From assembly GCA_030040495.1 (NCBI GenBank), contig JASHTP010000541.1:1-8412 (forward strand): a stretch of DNA of 8,412 nt, in the 5' to 3' direction. Numbering within the stretch: the stretch's first letter is position 1; each line of letters begins with the position of its first letter. Of this stretch, positions 1 through 5,977 are shown piece by piece. Position numbers and translations under genes: made by a program. The DNA is from Alphaproteobacteria bacterium (GTDB taxonomy: Bacteria > Pseudomonadota > Alphaproteobacteria > ATCC43930 > CGMCC-115725). The notes under the pieces are model-generated. The model saw only the letters and a program-made list of their open reading frames with translations. It made no database searches and was not told the DNA's origin.

Positions 1-525
1 AAGGCCGACTCCAAGACCATCGCCACCTGCGCCGCGCGGCTCTTCGTCACCGAAGACTGCCTCGATCTGCTGCGCACGATGCAGCTTTGGTTTGCGGCAC
101 CGCCGCCGAGCTATGGCCGGCTTGCGATCGAGGCTCCTCCGGGAATGCCGGTGATCTCCGGCAATGTCGGGCACGAAGGCGGATTGTGGGTCCACCCGCA
201 GCACCGCAAGCGCGGCCTGTCGGTGATCCTGCCCCACTTGGCCCGCGCGGTGTGCGCGCGCGAATGGCAGGTCGATTGGCAAACCGGCATCGCTCGCAAA
301 GGGATCGGGGAGTGCGGCATCGTCCAGCGGTCCTATGGCATGCCGCATGCCGAGCGCTGCTTCGACGGATATTTTCCGCCGACGCGCAGCCAGGAGCGCT
401 TCTACCTCGTTTATATGGACAGCGCCGAACTAGCCGCCGGCCTTGACCCTGACGCCGTTGCCGGGCTCCTCCCGGATCGCCACCAGCAGCCGCGACACAC
501 GCGCGCGCTTGTCCTGGAAGGGTAG
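1..525 (+). CDS. GNAT-like N-acetyltransferase domain protein, 5'-truncated by the window edge
   Basis: The reading frame is open from base 1 to the TAG at 523-525, giving 174 visible residues; the true start lies outside the window. The stretch LWVHPQHRKRGLS (visible residues about 62-74) resembles the acetyl-CoA-binding region of GNAT enzymes: a hydrophobic strand, then V-H-P, then an R-x-x-G-like turn leading into a helix. Further on, FDGYFPP and a strand ending in YLVYMD look like a conserved C-terminal core. The substrate cannot be inferred. The last 32 codons lie antisense to the 3' end of the PAS-type gene on the other strand, a 96-bp tail-to-tail overlap, so the C-terminal tail is probably poorly conserved. 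The family assignment rests on a short motif and is moderate; that the frame is coding is more secure. Confidence 0.6.
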   Translation, partial: KADSKTIATCAARLFVTEDCLDLLRTMQLWFAAPPPSYGRLAIEAPPGMPVISGNVGHEGGLWVHPQHRKRGLSVILPHLARAVCAREWQVDWQTGIARKGIGECGIVQRSYGMPHAERCFDGYFPPTRSQERFYLVYMDSAELAAGLDPDAVAGLLPDRHQQPRHTRALVLEG

Positions 526-1254
526 GATGAGCCTGGTGTAGTGATGGCCGACGCCGCCGAGCTCGCAGCGCACGCGATGGAGGCGCGGCGCTGCGGTCAG
601 GCGCACGGTGTTGTAGTCGCGCATCAGGCTGTCGGCCCAGATCCTGACGGGATGGGCGCAAGGCGCGTCGTAACGCCCGATCGGCACCGCATAGGCGAAC
701 AGGTCGAAGCGGAACTCATGGGGATTGCAGCTGCTCACATCGACGACATGCAGCTTGCCGATGATCTCGGCCCGCGCCAGCTGGACCGTATCGATGTCGG
801 AGAAGCGGCAGGCATTGGCCGCGCGCAGATCGCACCAGTACCGGTAGAGGCTGCCCAGCGGGTCGCCGCGCCGCGGCAGGCTGTCGAGCTTGAGCGGCCG
901 TCGCTCGACGGTGTTGCCTTCGGCGTCGGAAACGATGTCGATCAATTCCGAGCGGACGAAGGGCACCGGCTCCGCCGCCCTGCCGGTCGCCCCCGCTCGC
1001 CGGCGCGATGGCTGATAGAAGCTCTTCAGTGTGATCGGCCGCGACGCCTCGGCCGAAGCCGGCGCCGCGGCCTCGGACGCCGCCCAGCATCCGTGCTCCC
1101 GGCACCGTTCCGCCGCCATGGCATAGGCGTGCGCGGTATGTTCGAAGCCGGCGATATGCTCGATGGTCGCCAGCGCGCGCAGGTAGCTGCAGCCCTCGGT
1201 CGCGACGCAGGCGACTTCGGGCCGTGAAGAAGCACTGCCCAGGGGCGACTGCAT
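430..1254 (-). CDS. PAS_5-type PAS domain protein
   Basis: The product has 274 residues with no signal peptide or membrane segment, so it is probably cytoplasmic. Residues about 1-125 are Ala- and Arg-rich and low in recognisable structure. Residues about 131-262 match the alphaproteobacterial PAS_5 family: the opening DPLGSLYRYWCDLR, then DIDTVQLARAEIIGKLHVVDV, a FRFDLFAYAV strand, and the closing YTRLILPFQDKRARVSRLL. These proteins are thought to sense or scaffold, but no ligand is known to me. I chose the ATG at 1254-1252 because it overlaps the stop of the XRE gene by one base (TGATG), implying translational coupling. A GGAGG lies 13 nt upstream, longer than ideal. Reading the frame further upstream would only cross the XRE gene out of frame. 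The 3' end overlaps the convergent acetyltransferase-like gene. Confidence 0.75.
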   Translation of the reverse strand: MQSPLGSASSRPEVACVATEGCSYLRALATIEHIAGFEHTAHAYAMAAERCREHGCWAASEAAAPASAEASRPITLKSFYQPSRRRAGATGRAAEPVPFVRSELIDIVSDAEGNTVERRPLKLDSLPRRGDPLGSLYRYWCDLRAANACRFSDIDTVQLARAEIIGKLHVVDVSSCNPHEFRFDLFAYAVPIGRYDAPCAHPVRIWADSLMRDYNTVRLTAAPRLHRVRCELGGVGHHYTRLILPFQDKRARVSRLLVAIREEPGNGVRVKAGG

Positions 1255-1715
1255 CACGCGCTTTCGGCCTCCGACCGACCGGCCATCCGCGTCATGATGA
1301 GAAGACAGGCGGAGCGCAGCCGCGGATCCTTGATGCCGTAATAGGCGCCCAGCACCATGGACGCCTCCTTGCGCGTCAGCTCCGCCGCCCCGACGCTCTC
1401 TTCCGCGTGGCCGTTCTCGTCGAGGCCCTCGAAGAAGTAGGACAGCGGCACATCGAGAATGCGCGCGAGCTGGTAGAGCCGGCTGGCGCTGATCCGGTTC
1501 TCGCCGGTCTCGTATTTCTGCACGGCCTGGAAGGACAGACCGACCTTGGCGCCGAGCTCGGTCTGGGTCATCCCGGCCTGGGCGCGACGTAGGCGGAGCT
1601 GGCCGCCGACATGCTGGTCGATCGGATCCGGACCATCGACGATCACGGTGCGGCGCTTGAAGGTCACACCGCCATTGTCGGGATCGGAAGCGGACATCGG
1701 CTTTGCCAAGTTCAT
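1254..1715 (-). CDS. XRE-family HTH transcriptional regulator
   Basis: A 153-residue DNA-binding protein. The HTH_3 (Cro/CI-type) domain spans about residues 36-94: RLRRAQAGMTQTELGAKVGL is the first half, and SFQAVQKYETGENRIS (61-76) is the recognition-helix region, followed by LYQLARILDVPLSYFFEG. This is the usual form of alphaproteobacterial XRE repressors. The C-terminal 55 residues are helical-looking and could dimerise. The first ATG (1715) has AGGAG directly touching it, so spacing is zero. The in-frame TTG two codons later (1709) sits 6 nt after the same AGGAG and may be the real start. The gene is first in a two-gene operon with the PAS-type gene. Its target is unknown; autoregulation through the palindromes just upstream is plausible. 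Confidence 0.88.
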   Translation of the reverse strand: MNLAKPMSASDPDNGGVTFKRRTVIVDGPDPIDQHVGGQLRLRRAQAGMTQTELGAKVGLSFQAVQKYETGENRISASRLYQLARILDVPLSYFFEGLDENGHAEESVGAAELTRKEASMVLGAYYGIKDPRLRSACLLIMTRMAGRSEAESA

Positions 1716-1729
1716 CTCCTCTCAAAAGG

Positions 1730-1771
1730 ACCCTGAAGGGTAGCGCAGCGCGGCCAATCTAGCAATTTTGC
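1730..1771 (-). promoter_or_regulatory. Candidate promoter/operator region of the XRE-PAS operon
   Basis: The region upstream of the XRE start contains two short inverted repeats. ACCCTGAAGGGT (1730-1741) has 5-bp arms and a 2-nt centre. GCAATTTTGC (1762-1771) has 4-bp arms and a 2-nt centre. Read on the minus strand, TAGATT (1760-1755) is a possible -10 lying between them, with TTAACC (1785-1780) about 19 bp upstream as a loose -35. XRE repressors commonly bind short dyads overlapping their own promoter, so these are the natural candidates. The repeats are short and could arise by chance. Confidence 0.3.
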
Positions 1772-1861
1772 AGAGAATATGGTTAAGCGCCTACCCCCTG
1801 TCGCCTTTGCTGCCCCAACTATAAGGTGGAGAGCGTCGCGACGCGACCGTCTCGTCGCGGC

Positions 1862-2929
1862 TTAGTGGACGATGTAGCCCTCCGGGACGAGGCGCGGCGG
1901 CCCGTCCTCGGCGGCGCGCAGGCTCCGCGCCAGCCAGGTCGCGACACGCACGCGGTAATGCAGCGGATCCCAATAATTGTCGTCCTCCCGCGTGACCGGG
2001 CTCGGGATCATGAAATCGACGAGCCGGGCGTGCGGCGTCGCCGCCACCAGCGCGCCGAGGCGCGCCTTGCATTCGTTCCAGACGATCGCCTCGCGGCTCC
2101 CCGGCGCCGGCTGCGCCGAGACGTGATAGGGCACGAGAAAAACGAGCTTCTCGGCGCTCGGCAGGCTCCGCAGCAGGTCGCCCAGCAGCGGCAACGCCGG
2201 AAAGTTCAGGGCGCGCCGCTCCGCGTCGCTCATCCGCACCGGCGGATCGACCGGCTGCGGCGGCGCCACCACCCCGTCGGGATAGAGATGCCGGCGCGCG
2301 CGGGCGAGATCGTATCGGGAATCGTCGGGAAGAAAGTCGGTGTAGCCGTCGCGGCCGTAGCGGCGCGCGCGCAGGCCCGTCAGCACGCCGAACTGGATGC
2401 CGGCCTGCTCGACGGCATAGAGGCTGAACTGATGGAGATAGTCGTTCCAGGGATTGTCGTCGTACATCCATTCCGGAAACGGCCGCTCGGTGTATTTCTG
2501 CACATTGTCGCCGGTCTCGCACCAGACGATGTCGACGCCGACCAGCACCACCTTCGCGTCGGGATGGTGGCGCGCGAAGAGCTTGCCGAGGCGCCATTGC
2601 TCGTAGGCGGTGGCGCTGTTCATGGCGAGATTGACGAAGCGCGCGTGGAACAGCGGATCGAGCTCGACCGGCCTTAGCAGCCGGTTGGTCGAGGTGCCGA
2701 GGATCATGCTGTCGAAGCCGGGGCTGCGCGCCAGTGCCGGAAAGGAAAAGCGCGCGTTGGTGGTGATGGGGCTGCGATCGAAGGGTGGCGAGAGCGACAG
2801 CGTGTCGAAGGGATCGAGAACGAAGACGAAGGCGTAGATCACGCCGGCGAGCGCCAGCGCGAAGGTCAGCAGCCGGCGGCAGAAGCCCCGCCATGCCGCG
2901 GGGTCAGAACTGGAAATAGATGAATTCAT
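1862..2929 (-). CDS. Membrane-anchored SGNH-like acetyltransferase partner of the MBOAT protein
   Basis: A 355-residue protein with an N-terminal membrane anchor (about residues 20-38) followed by a periplasmic domain. GTST at 78-81 gives a candidate nucleophile Ser80 in the block I position of SGNH hydrolases. VNLAMNSATAYE resembles block II, and YWDPLHYR near the C-terminus supplies a D321-x-x-H324 dyad. The triad order (Ser early, Asp-x-x-His late) is that of canonical SGNH/DltD-like enzymes rather than AlgX. Such proteins take acetyl groups passed across the membrane by an MBOAT protein and transfer them to envelope polymers. The start is ATG 2929-2927, inside the MBOAT gene's 3' end (26-bp overlap), which keeps the membrane anchor; no strong SD is visible, so translation is probably coupled. 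The acceptor polymer is unknown. Some members of this fold lack activity. Confidence 0.78.
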   Translation of the reverse strand: MNSSISSSDPAAWRGFCRRLLTFALALAGVIYAFVFVLDPFDTLSLSPPFDRSPITTNARFSFPALARSPGFDSMILGTSTNRLLRPVELDPLFHARFVNLAMNSATAYEQWRLGKLFARHHPDAKVVLVGVDIVWCETGDNVQKYTERPFPEWMYDDNPWNDYLHQFSLYAVEQAGIQFGVLTGLRARRYGRDGYTDFLPDDSRYDLARARRHLYPDGVVAPPQPVDPPVRMSDAERRALNFPALPLLGDLLRSLPSAEKLVFLVPYHVSAQPAPGSREAIVWNECKARLGALVAATPHARLVDFMIPSPVTREDDNYWDPLHYRVRVATWLARSLRAAEDGPPRLVPEGYIVH

Positions 2930-4280
2930 GCTGCAGCCGGCCCCCGATCGCCAGCAAGGCCCAGACCAGCGCCACCGCCGCCGTGGCCGCCGCCCAGCGC
3001 ACCGGCCGCAGCCGGGCCAACATCGCCTGCTGGCTCGTCGGTCCCAGCAGCGCCACGGCGAGGCCGAGATAGAGAACGAGGTGGTTTTCGAGCCGCACCG
3101 TGCCGAAGCCGTCGACCCCGGCCATCGCCAGCAGCACATGCCAGGCGGTGGCGAAATCGGCGGCGCGGAACAGCACCCAGCCGACCAGCGTGAAGAGGGT
3201 GGTGAGCATCCAGCCGGCAAGCCAGGGGAGACGGCGCCCGCCCCTCGCCCAGGCGCCGTTCGCCGCCAGCGCCATGCCGTGGAGACCGCCCCAGGCGACG
3301 AAGGTCCAGCTCGCGCCGTGCCAGAGGCCGCCGAGCAGCATGGTGACGACGACGTTCACCGCCTGGCGCAGCCCGCCGCGGCGGTTGCCGCCGAGCGGAA
3401 TGTAGAGATAGTCGCGCAGGAAGCGCGACAGCGTCATGTGCCAGCGCCGCCAGAACTCGCGGATCGAGGCGGCGCGGTAAGGCGCGTCGAAATTGAACGG
3501 CAGACGGAAGCCGAACATCCGCGCCAGCCCGATCGCCATGTCGGAATAGCCGGAGAAGTCGAAATAGATCTGCAGCGCGAAGCTCACCGCCGCCGCCCAC
3601 CCCTCGGCGAAATTGAGCGGCGTGCCGGCGGCGGCCTTGCCGAACAGCATATCGACATTGGGCGCGAGCGTGTCGGCGATCGCCACCTTCTTCATCAGGC
3701 CGACGACGAAGAGCATGGCGCCGCGCGCCAGATTCTCCCACATCTCCGGCCGGCGCGGCGGCGCGTCGAACTGCGGAATGATCTCGTTGTGGCGGACGAT
3801 CGGCCCGGCGATGAGCTGCGGCAAGAAGAAGACGAAGAGACAGTAGTCGGCGAGCGGATAGATGTGCCGGTCGCCGCGCCGGAGATCGGCGAGATAGGAG
3901 ATCTTCTGGAAGATGAAGAAGCTAATGCCGAGCGGCAGGACGATGTCGAGGCGCGGCGCGGTGGCGCCGGCGACGGCATAGAGATTGTCGAGGAAGAAGT
4001 TGGCGTATTTGAAGAAGCCCAACGCCGCGAGGTTCAGCACGATGCCGACATCGAGCCAGAATTTGCCTCGGCCGGCGGCGAAGAGGCCGGCCAGCAGCCA
4101 ATTGGCGAGCGCGAGCCCGACCAGCAGCGGCACGAAGCGCACGTCCCAATAGCCGTAATAGACCAGCGACGCCGCGATCAGCAGGCCGATTCGCGCGCCG
4201 CGATGCCCGGCGAAGGCGTAATAGAGGCCGAGCGTGATCGGCAGGAAGACGAGGATGAAGATGCCGGAGCTGAACAGCAT
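2904..4280 (-). CDS. MBOAT-family O-acyltransferase (AlgI-like)
   Basis: A 458-residue polytopic inner-membrane protein, close to the usual 460-500 residues of AlgI. It starts MLFSSGIFILVFLPITLGLYY, typical of the family. The core contains LPLGISFFIFQKISYL (115-130), QLIAGPIVR (155-163), YFDFSGYSDMAIGLARMFG (239-257), REFWRRWHMTLSRFLRDYLYIPLGG (274-298) and GGLWHGASWTFVAWGGLHG (317-335). His321 in the WHG motif corresponds to the invariant catalytic histidine. AlgI-type proteins move acetyl groups from a cytoplasmic donor to the periplasmic side for O-acetylation of polysaccharides. The ATG at 4280 has AAGGG about 8 nt upstream. The gene is followed directly by, and overlaps, its SGNH-like partner. 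No polysaccharide synthesis gene is in the window, so the substrate is open. Confidence 0.93.
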   Translation of the reverse strand: MLFSSGIFILVFLPITLGLYYAFAGHRGARIGLLIAASLVYYGYWDVRFVPLLVGLALANWLLAGLFAAGRGKFWLDVGIVLNLAALGFFKYANFFLDNLYAVAGATAPRLDIVLPLGISFFIFQKISYLADLRRGDRHIYPLADYCLFVFFLPQLIAGPIVRHNEIIPQFDAPPRRPEMWENLARGAMLFVVGLMKKVAIADTLAPNVDMLFGKAAAGTPLNFAEGWAAAVSFALQIYFDFSGYSDMAIGLARMFGFRLPFNFDAPYRAASIREFWRRWHMTLSRFLRDYLYIPLGGNRRGGLRQAVNVVVTMLLGGLWHGASWTFVAWGGLHGMALAANGAWARGGRRLPWLAGWMLTTLFTLVGWVLFRAADFATAWHVLLAMAGVDGFGTVRLENHLVLYLGLAVALLGPTSQQAMLARLRPVRWAAATAAVALVWALLAIGGRLQHEFIYFQF

Positions 4281-4500
4281 GCGGCGGCCCTTGTAGCCGA
4301 TTGGCGGCCGCGGCGGCAGGGGTAAATTGGCGCGACGCGCGACGCCGTGCGATCGCGCGGCTCGCCCCTTTCATGCCCGACCAGAGCGAGCTTGCGATGG
4401 CGGAGCGCTGCACCACATGGCCGCATCGCGGAGCCAAGTGTCCGAAAACGCCGCACCCGCGCTATGCTCCGGTCCGTATCGACACCAGAGGGAGCGGAAG
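4281..4500 (+). promoter_or_regulatory. Divergent intergenic region between the MBOAT operon and the SEL1-repeat gene
   Basis: This 220-bp gap must carry the promoters for both outward-facing genes. For the SEL1 gene, TATGCT (4463-4468) is a possible -10 element, but no convincing -35 lies 16-18 bp upstream. The SEL1 ribosome binding site is AGAGGGAG (4487-4494), 6 nt before the ATG. On the other strand an AAGGG serves the MBOAT gene. A tandem heptamer, CGCGACG twice, lies at 4331-4344. I see no clear promoter for the MBOAT side. Confidence 0.35.
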
Positions 4501-5343
4501 ATGCGGCGATTCCTGGTGATTCCGGCGATGCTTGCTCTCGCGAGCGGAGCAGGGATGGCGAAGGCGCAGATCCGGCTCGACCCGCCGCTCGACTGTCGCG
4601 CTTTTAGCGACGCCGCAGCCCGGCAAGATTGCGATCGGGCCAATGCCGGCGACGTGCAGGCGCAAGCTTCGACAGGCATCCTCTATGCCAGGGGACTCGG
4701 CGTTCCCGTCGACTATGCGGCCGCCGTGCGCCTGTTCCGTCTCGCCGTCGGCCAGGGCTTTGTCGCGGCGCATGTCTATCTCGGCGCCATGTACGCCAGC
4801 GGGCGCGGCGTCGCGCGAGACGACCAAGCGGCGGTACGGCTCTTCCGTCTGGCGGCGAGCAAGGGCAATTCCGTGGCACAGGTCGATCTCGGCGACATGT
4901 ATGCGACCGGAAGGGGAGTCGCGAAGAACGACGAAGAAGCGACGCGCCTTTATCGGCTCGCCGCGCTCCAGGGGAACGCCGACGGCATGAATGGCCTTGC
5001 CTGGCGCCTGGTCACGGATGGCGGCAATCTCGACGAGGCGCTCAGCTGGGCTGCGCGCGGCGCCGCGGTCGATCCGCAGAACGCGGGCATTCAGGATACG
5101 CTCGGCTGGATCTTCTTCCGCCAGCACAAGCTCGAGCTCGCCCTGTTCTACGCGCAGCGGGCGGTCGCACTGGAGCCGGAATGCGCGAGCTGCGAAGATC
5201 ACCTGGGAGACATCGTGGCCGCGCTCGGGCGGCACGACGAGGCGCGGCACTACTGGCAGCGTGCGCTCGACCTGTCCGCCGGCCTGCCGGCCCAGCCCGA
5301 TTGGGACCGGGCGGCCGTGGCGAGAAAGCTGGGCGCGCAGTGA
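4501..5343 (+). CDS. Secreted SEL1/TPR-repeat protein
   Basis: The product has 280 residues. Residues 1-23 form a signal peptide (MRRF, a hydrophobic core, then a likely cut after AKAQ or nearby), placing the protein in the periplasm. Three SEL1-like repeats follow at about 54-89, 90-125 and 126-161, recognisable by LGxMYAxGRGVxxDxxxAxRLxRLAA. Two TPR-like units follow at about 196-229 and 230-263 (DTLGWIFFRQHKLELALFYA; DHLGDIVAALGRHDEARHYW). A C228-x-x-C231 pair and C32/C44 may form disulfides. Such repeats mediate protein-protein contacts and have no catalytic role. The ATG at 4501 is preferred because it has a good SD and gives the signal peptide; the frame is open further upstream but not convincing there. 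It faces the MBOAT/SGNH pair divergently; a functional link is possible but unproven. Confidence 0.85.
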   Translation: MRRFLVIPAMLALASGAGMAKAQIRLDPPLDCRAFSDAAARQDCDRANAGDVQAQASTGILYARGLGVPVDYAAAVRLFRLAVGQGFVAAHVYLGAMYASGRGVARDDQAAVRLFRLAASKGNSVAQVDLGDMYATGRGVAKNDEEATRLYRLAALQGNADGMNGLAWRLVTDGGNLDEALSWAARGAAVDPQNAGIQDTLGWIFFRQHKLELALFYAQRAVALEPECASCEDHLGDIVAALGRHDEARHYWQRALDLSAGLPAQPDWDRAAVARKLGAQ

Positions 5344-5377
5344 CGATCCGTCGCCAAGCGCGACACTCGGCCGCGGC

Positions 5378-5434
5378 TTGACGGTAGCGCGGCGCCGCGC
5401 GCCGATTGACGGCCCACCCCGCGGCAATTAGCTT
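5378..5434 (+). promoter_or_regulatory. Candidate promoter and operator of the copper cluster
   Basis: TTGACG (5406-5411) and TAGCTT (5429-5434) are separated by exactly 17 bp, a plausible sigma70-type promoter with a good -35 and a weak -10. A second copy of TTGACGG lies at 5378-5384, 28 bp upstream of the copy at 5406-5412. Between them is a perfect 14-bp palindrome, GCGCGGCGCCGCGC (5387-5400). If this promoter is used, the transcript would begin at about 5441, almost on the ribosome binding site of the mini-ORF, leaving a very short leader. The palindrome may instead belong to the end of the SEL1 gene's transcript. Confidence 0.35.
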
Positions 5435-5457
5435 TTCTCGCGAGGGGAGCGGATTCT

Positions 5458-5487
5458 ATGGACGCCGTCGGCGTTACGAGGGGATGA
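5458..5487 (+). CDS. Putative 9-codon leader ORF upstream of the DUF2946 gene
   Basis: ATG at 5458 opens a frame encoding MDAVGVTRG and ending in TGA at 5485-5487. It has a better ribosome binding site than the gene behind it: GAGGGGAG at 5442-5449, 8 nt before the ATG. Its stop overlaps the DUF2946 start codon as ATGA (5484-5487), the classic arrangement for termination-reinitiation coupling. The peptide contains no Cys, His or Met run that would suggest metal sensing by itself. It may only deliver ribosomes to the DUF2946 gene. It is too short to be sure it is translated. Confidence 0.35.
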   Translation: MDAVGVTRG

Positions 5488-5882
5488 GGGCCGGGACGGG
5501 CAAGGCTCGGACGGTGGGCGCGTGGCTGTCGCTGCTGGCGCTCTACGTACAGGTCTTGCTGCCGATGCTCGTCGCGGTCGAGCTCCGCATCGCCGAAGTC
5601 GGCGGCGCCGCGTTTGCGCTCTGTCATGCCGGCCAAGCGTCGACCGGAACCTATAAAGGGCGAGCGACCGGTGCGCCAGGTACCGGAGGCAATCATTATC
5701 GGGATTGCTGTCCTTTGTGCGTCGCGGCCAGCGCCGGCGCCTCCTGCATTGCGCCGGCCGAGTTCTCGGTCCCGCCGCCCACAATCTGGGGCCGCATCTT
5801 CACGCGAGCCTCCAGTGCCATTGCCGTATCGTTCGCGGCTGCTCTCACCTACGACGCGCGCGCACCCCCGCTGAACGGCTGA
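5484..5882 (+). CDS. DUF2946 protein, CruR-like copper-responsive upstream ORF
   Basis: A 132-residue protein with one hydrophobic segment (about 12-33), then a Cys-containing region: C47, C75, and C76-P-L-C79 (the CxxC), with C88 after it. It ends in YDARAPPLNG, with RAPP at 126-129. DUF2946 members with CxxC and C-terminal RAPP head copper-related operons. In Bordetella pertussis such a protein, CruR, acts as an upstream ORF: copper binding to CxxC in the nascent chain relieves stalling at RAPP and triggers Rho-dependent termination before the next gene. Both motifs and the copper genes downstream fit that role. The ATG at 5484 has GAGGGG touching it, so initiation probably depends on the ATGA-coupled mini-ORF. 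A TTG at 5406 is an alternative in-frame start but overlaps the candidate promoter. Confidence 0.8.
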   Translation: MRAGTGKARTVGAWLSLLALYVQVLLPMLVAVELRIAEVGGAAFALCHAGQASTGTYKGRATGAPGTGGNHYRDCCPLCVAASAGASCIAPAEFSVPPPTIWGRIFTRASSAIAVSFAAALTYDARAPPLNG

Positions 5883-5899
5883 TGATTGGAGTGAAACCG

Positions 5900-5927
5900 T
5901 CCGGCCGGTCGGGCGATCGGCCGGACC
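5900..5927 (+). other. Strong hairpin between the CruR-like uORF and the next gene
   Basis: Bases 5900-5911 pair with 5916-5927 to make a 12-bp stem (one G-U pair) around the 4-nt loop GGGC. It begins 18 nt after the DUF2946 stop codon, within the 95-bp gap before the outer-membrane gene. No T-run follows, so it is not a standard intrinsic terminator. It lies in the interval where copper-triggered termination would have to occur in the CruR model. It could pause RNA polymerase, stabilise the downstream mRNA, or only mark the uORF boundary. Confidence 0.55.
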
Positions 5928-5977
5928 GCGCGCCGCTATCCGGCGCACGGCGTCCATTCTGTTCATGCGAGGGAATC

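Noticed and set aside
1837..1859. Possible terminator after the SGNH-like gene
   Set aside because: Only a 7-bp stem with a 9-nt loop on the transcribed strand and no T-run. The 12-bp palindrome at 1833-1844 competes with it. Too weak to annotate.
1791..2894. Minus-strand open frame in another frame over the SGNH-like gene
   Set aside because: Arg/Ala-rich shadow; the frame ending at 1862 carries the GTST and DPLH motifs and the membrane anchor.
2928..4325. A 465-codon open frame on the plus strand
   Set aside because: It is antisense to the MBOAT gene. Its translation is dominated by Arg, Glu, Gln and Pro with no recognisable fold, as expected from a GC-rich gene read backwards.
4331..4344. 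Tandem CGCGACG heptamer as a regulatory repeat
   Set aside because: Two copies of a GC-rich heptamer in GC-rich DNA are readily found by chance.
4462..5427. Long minus-strand open frame across the SEL1 gene
   Set aside because: Antisense shadow: the plus strand has a clear signal peptide and repeats, while the minus reading is low-complexity and Arg-rich.
5900..5927. Intrinsic terminator after the DUF2946 gene
   Set aside because: The hairpin is strong but is followed by GC-rich sequence with no T-run, so it is listed as a hairpin only.
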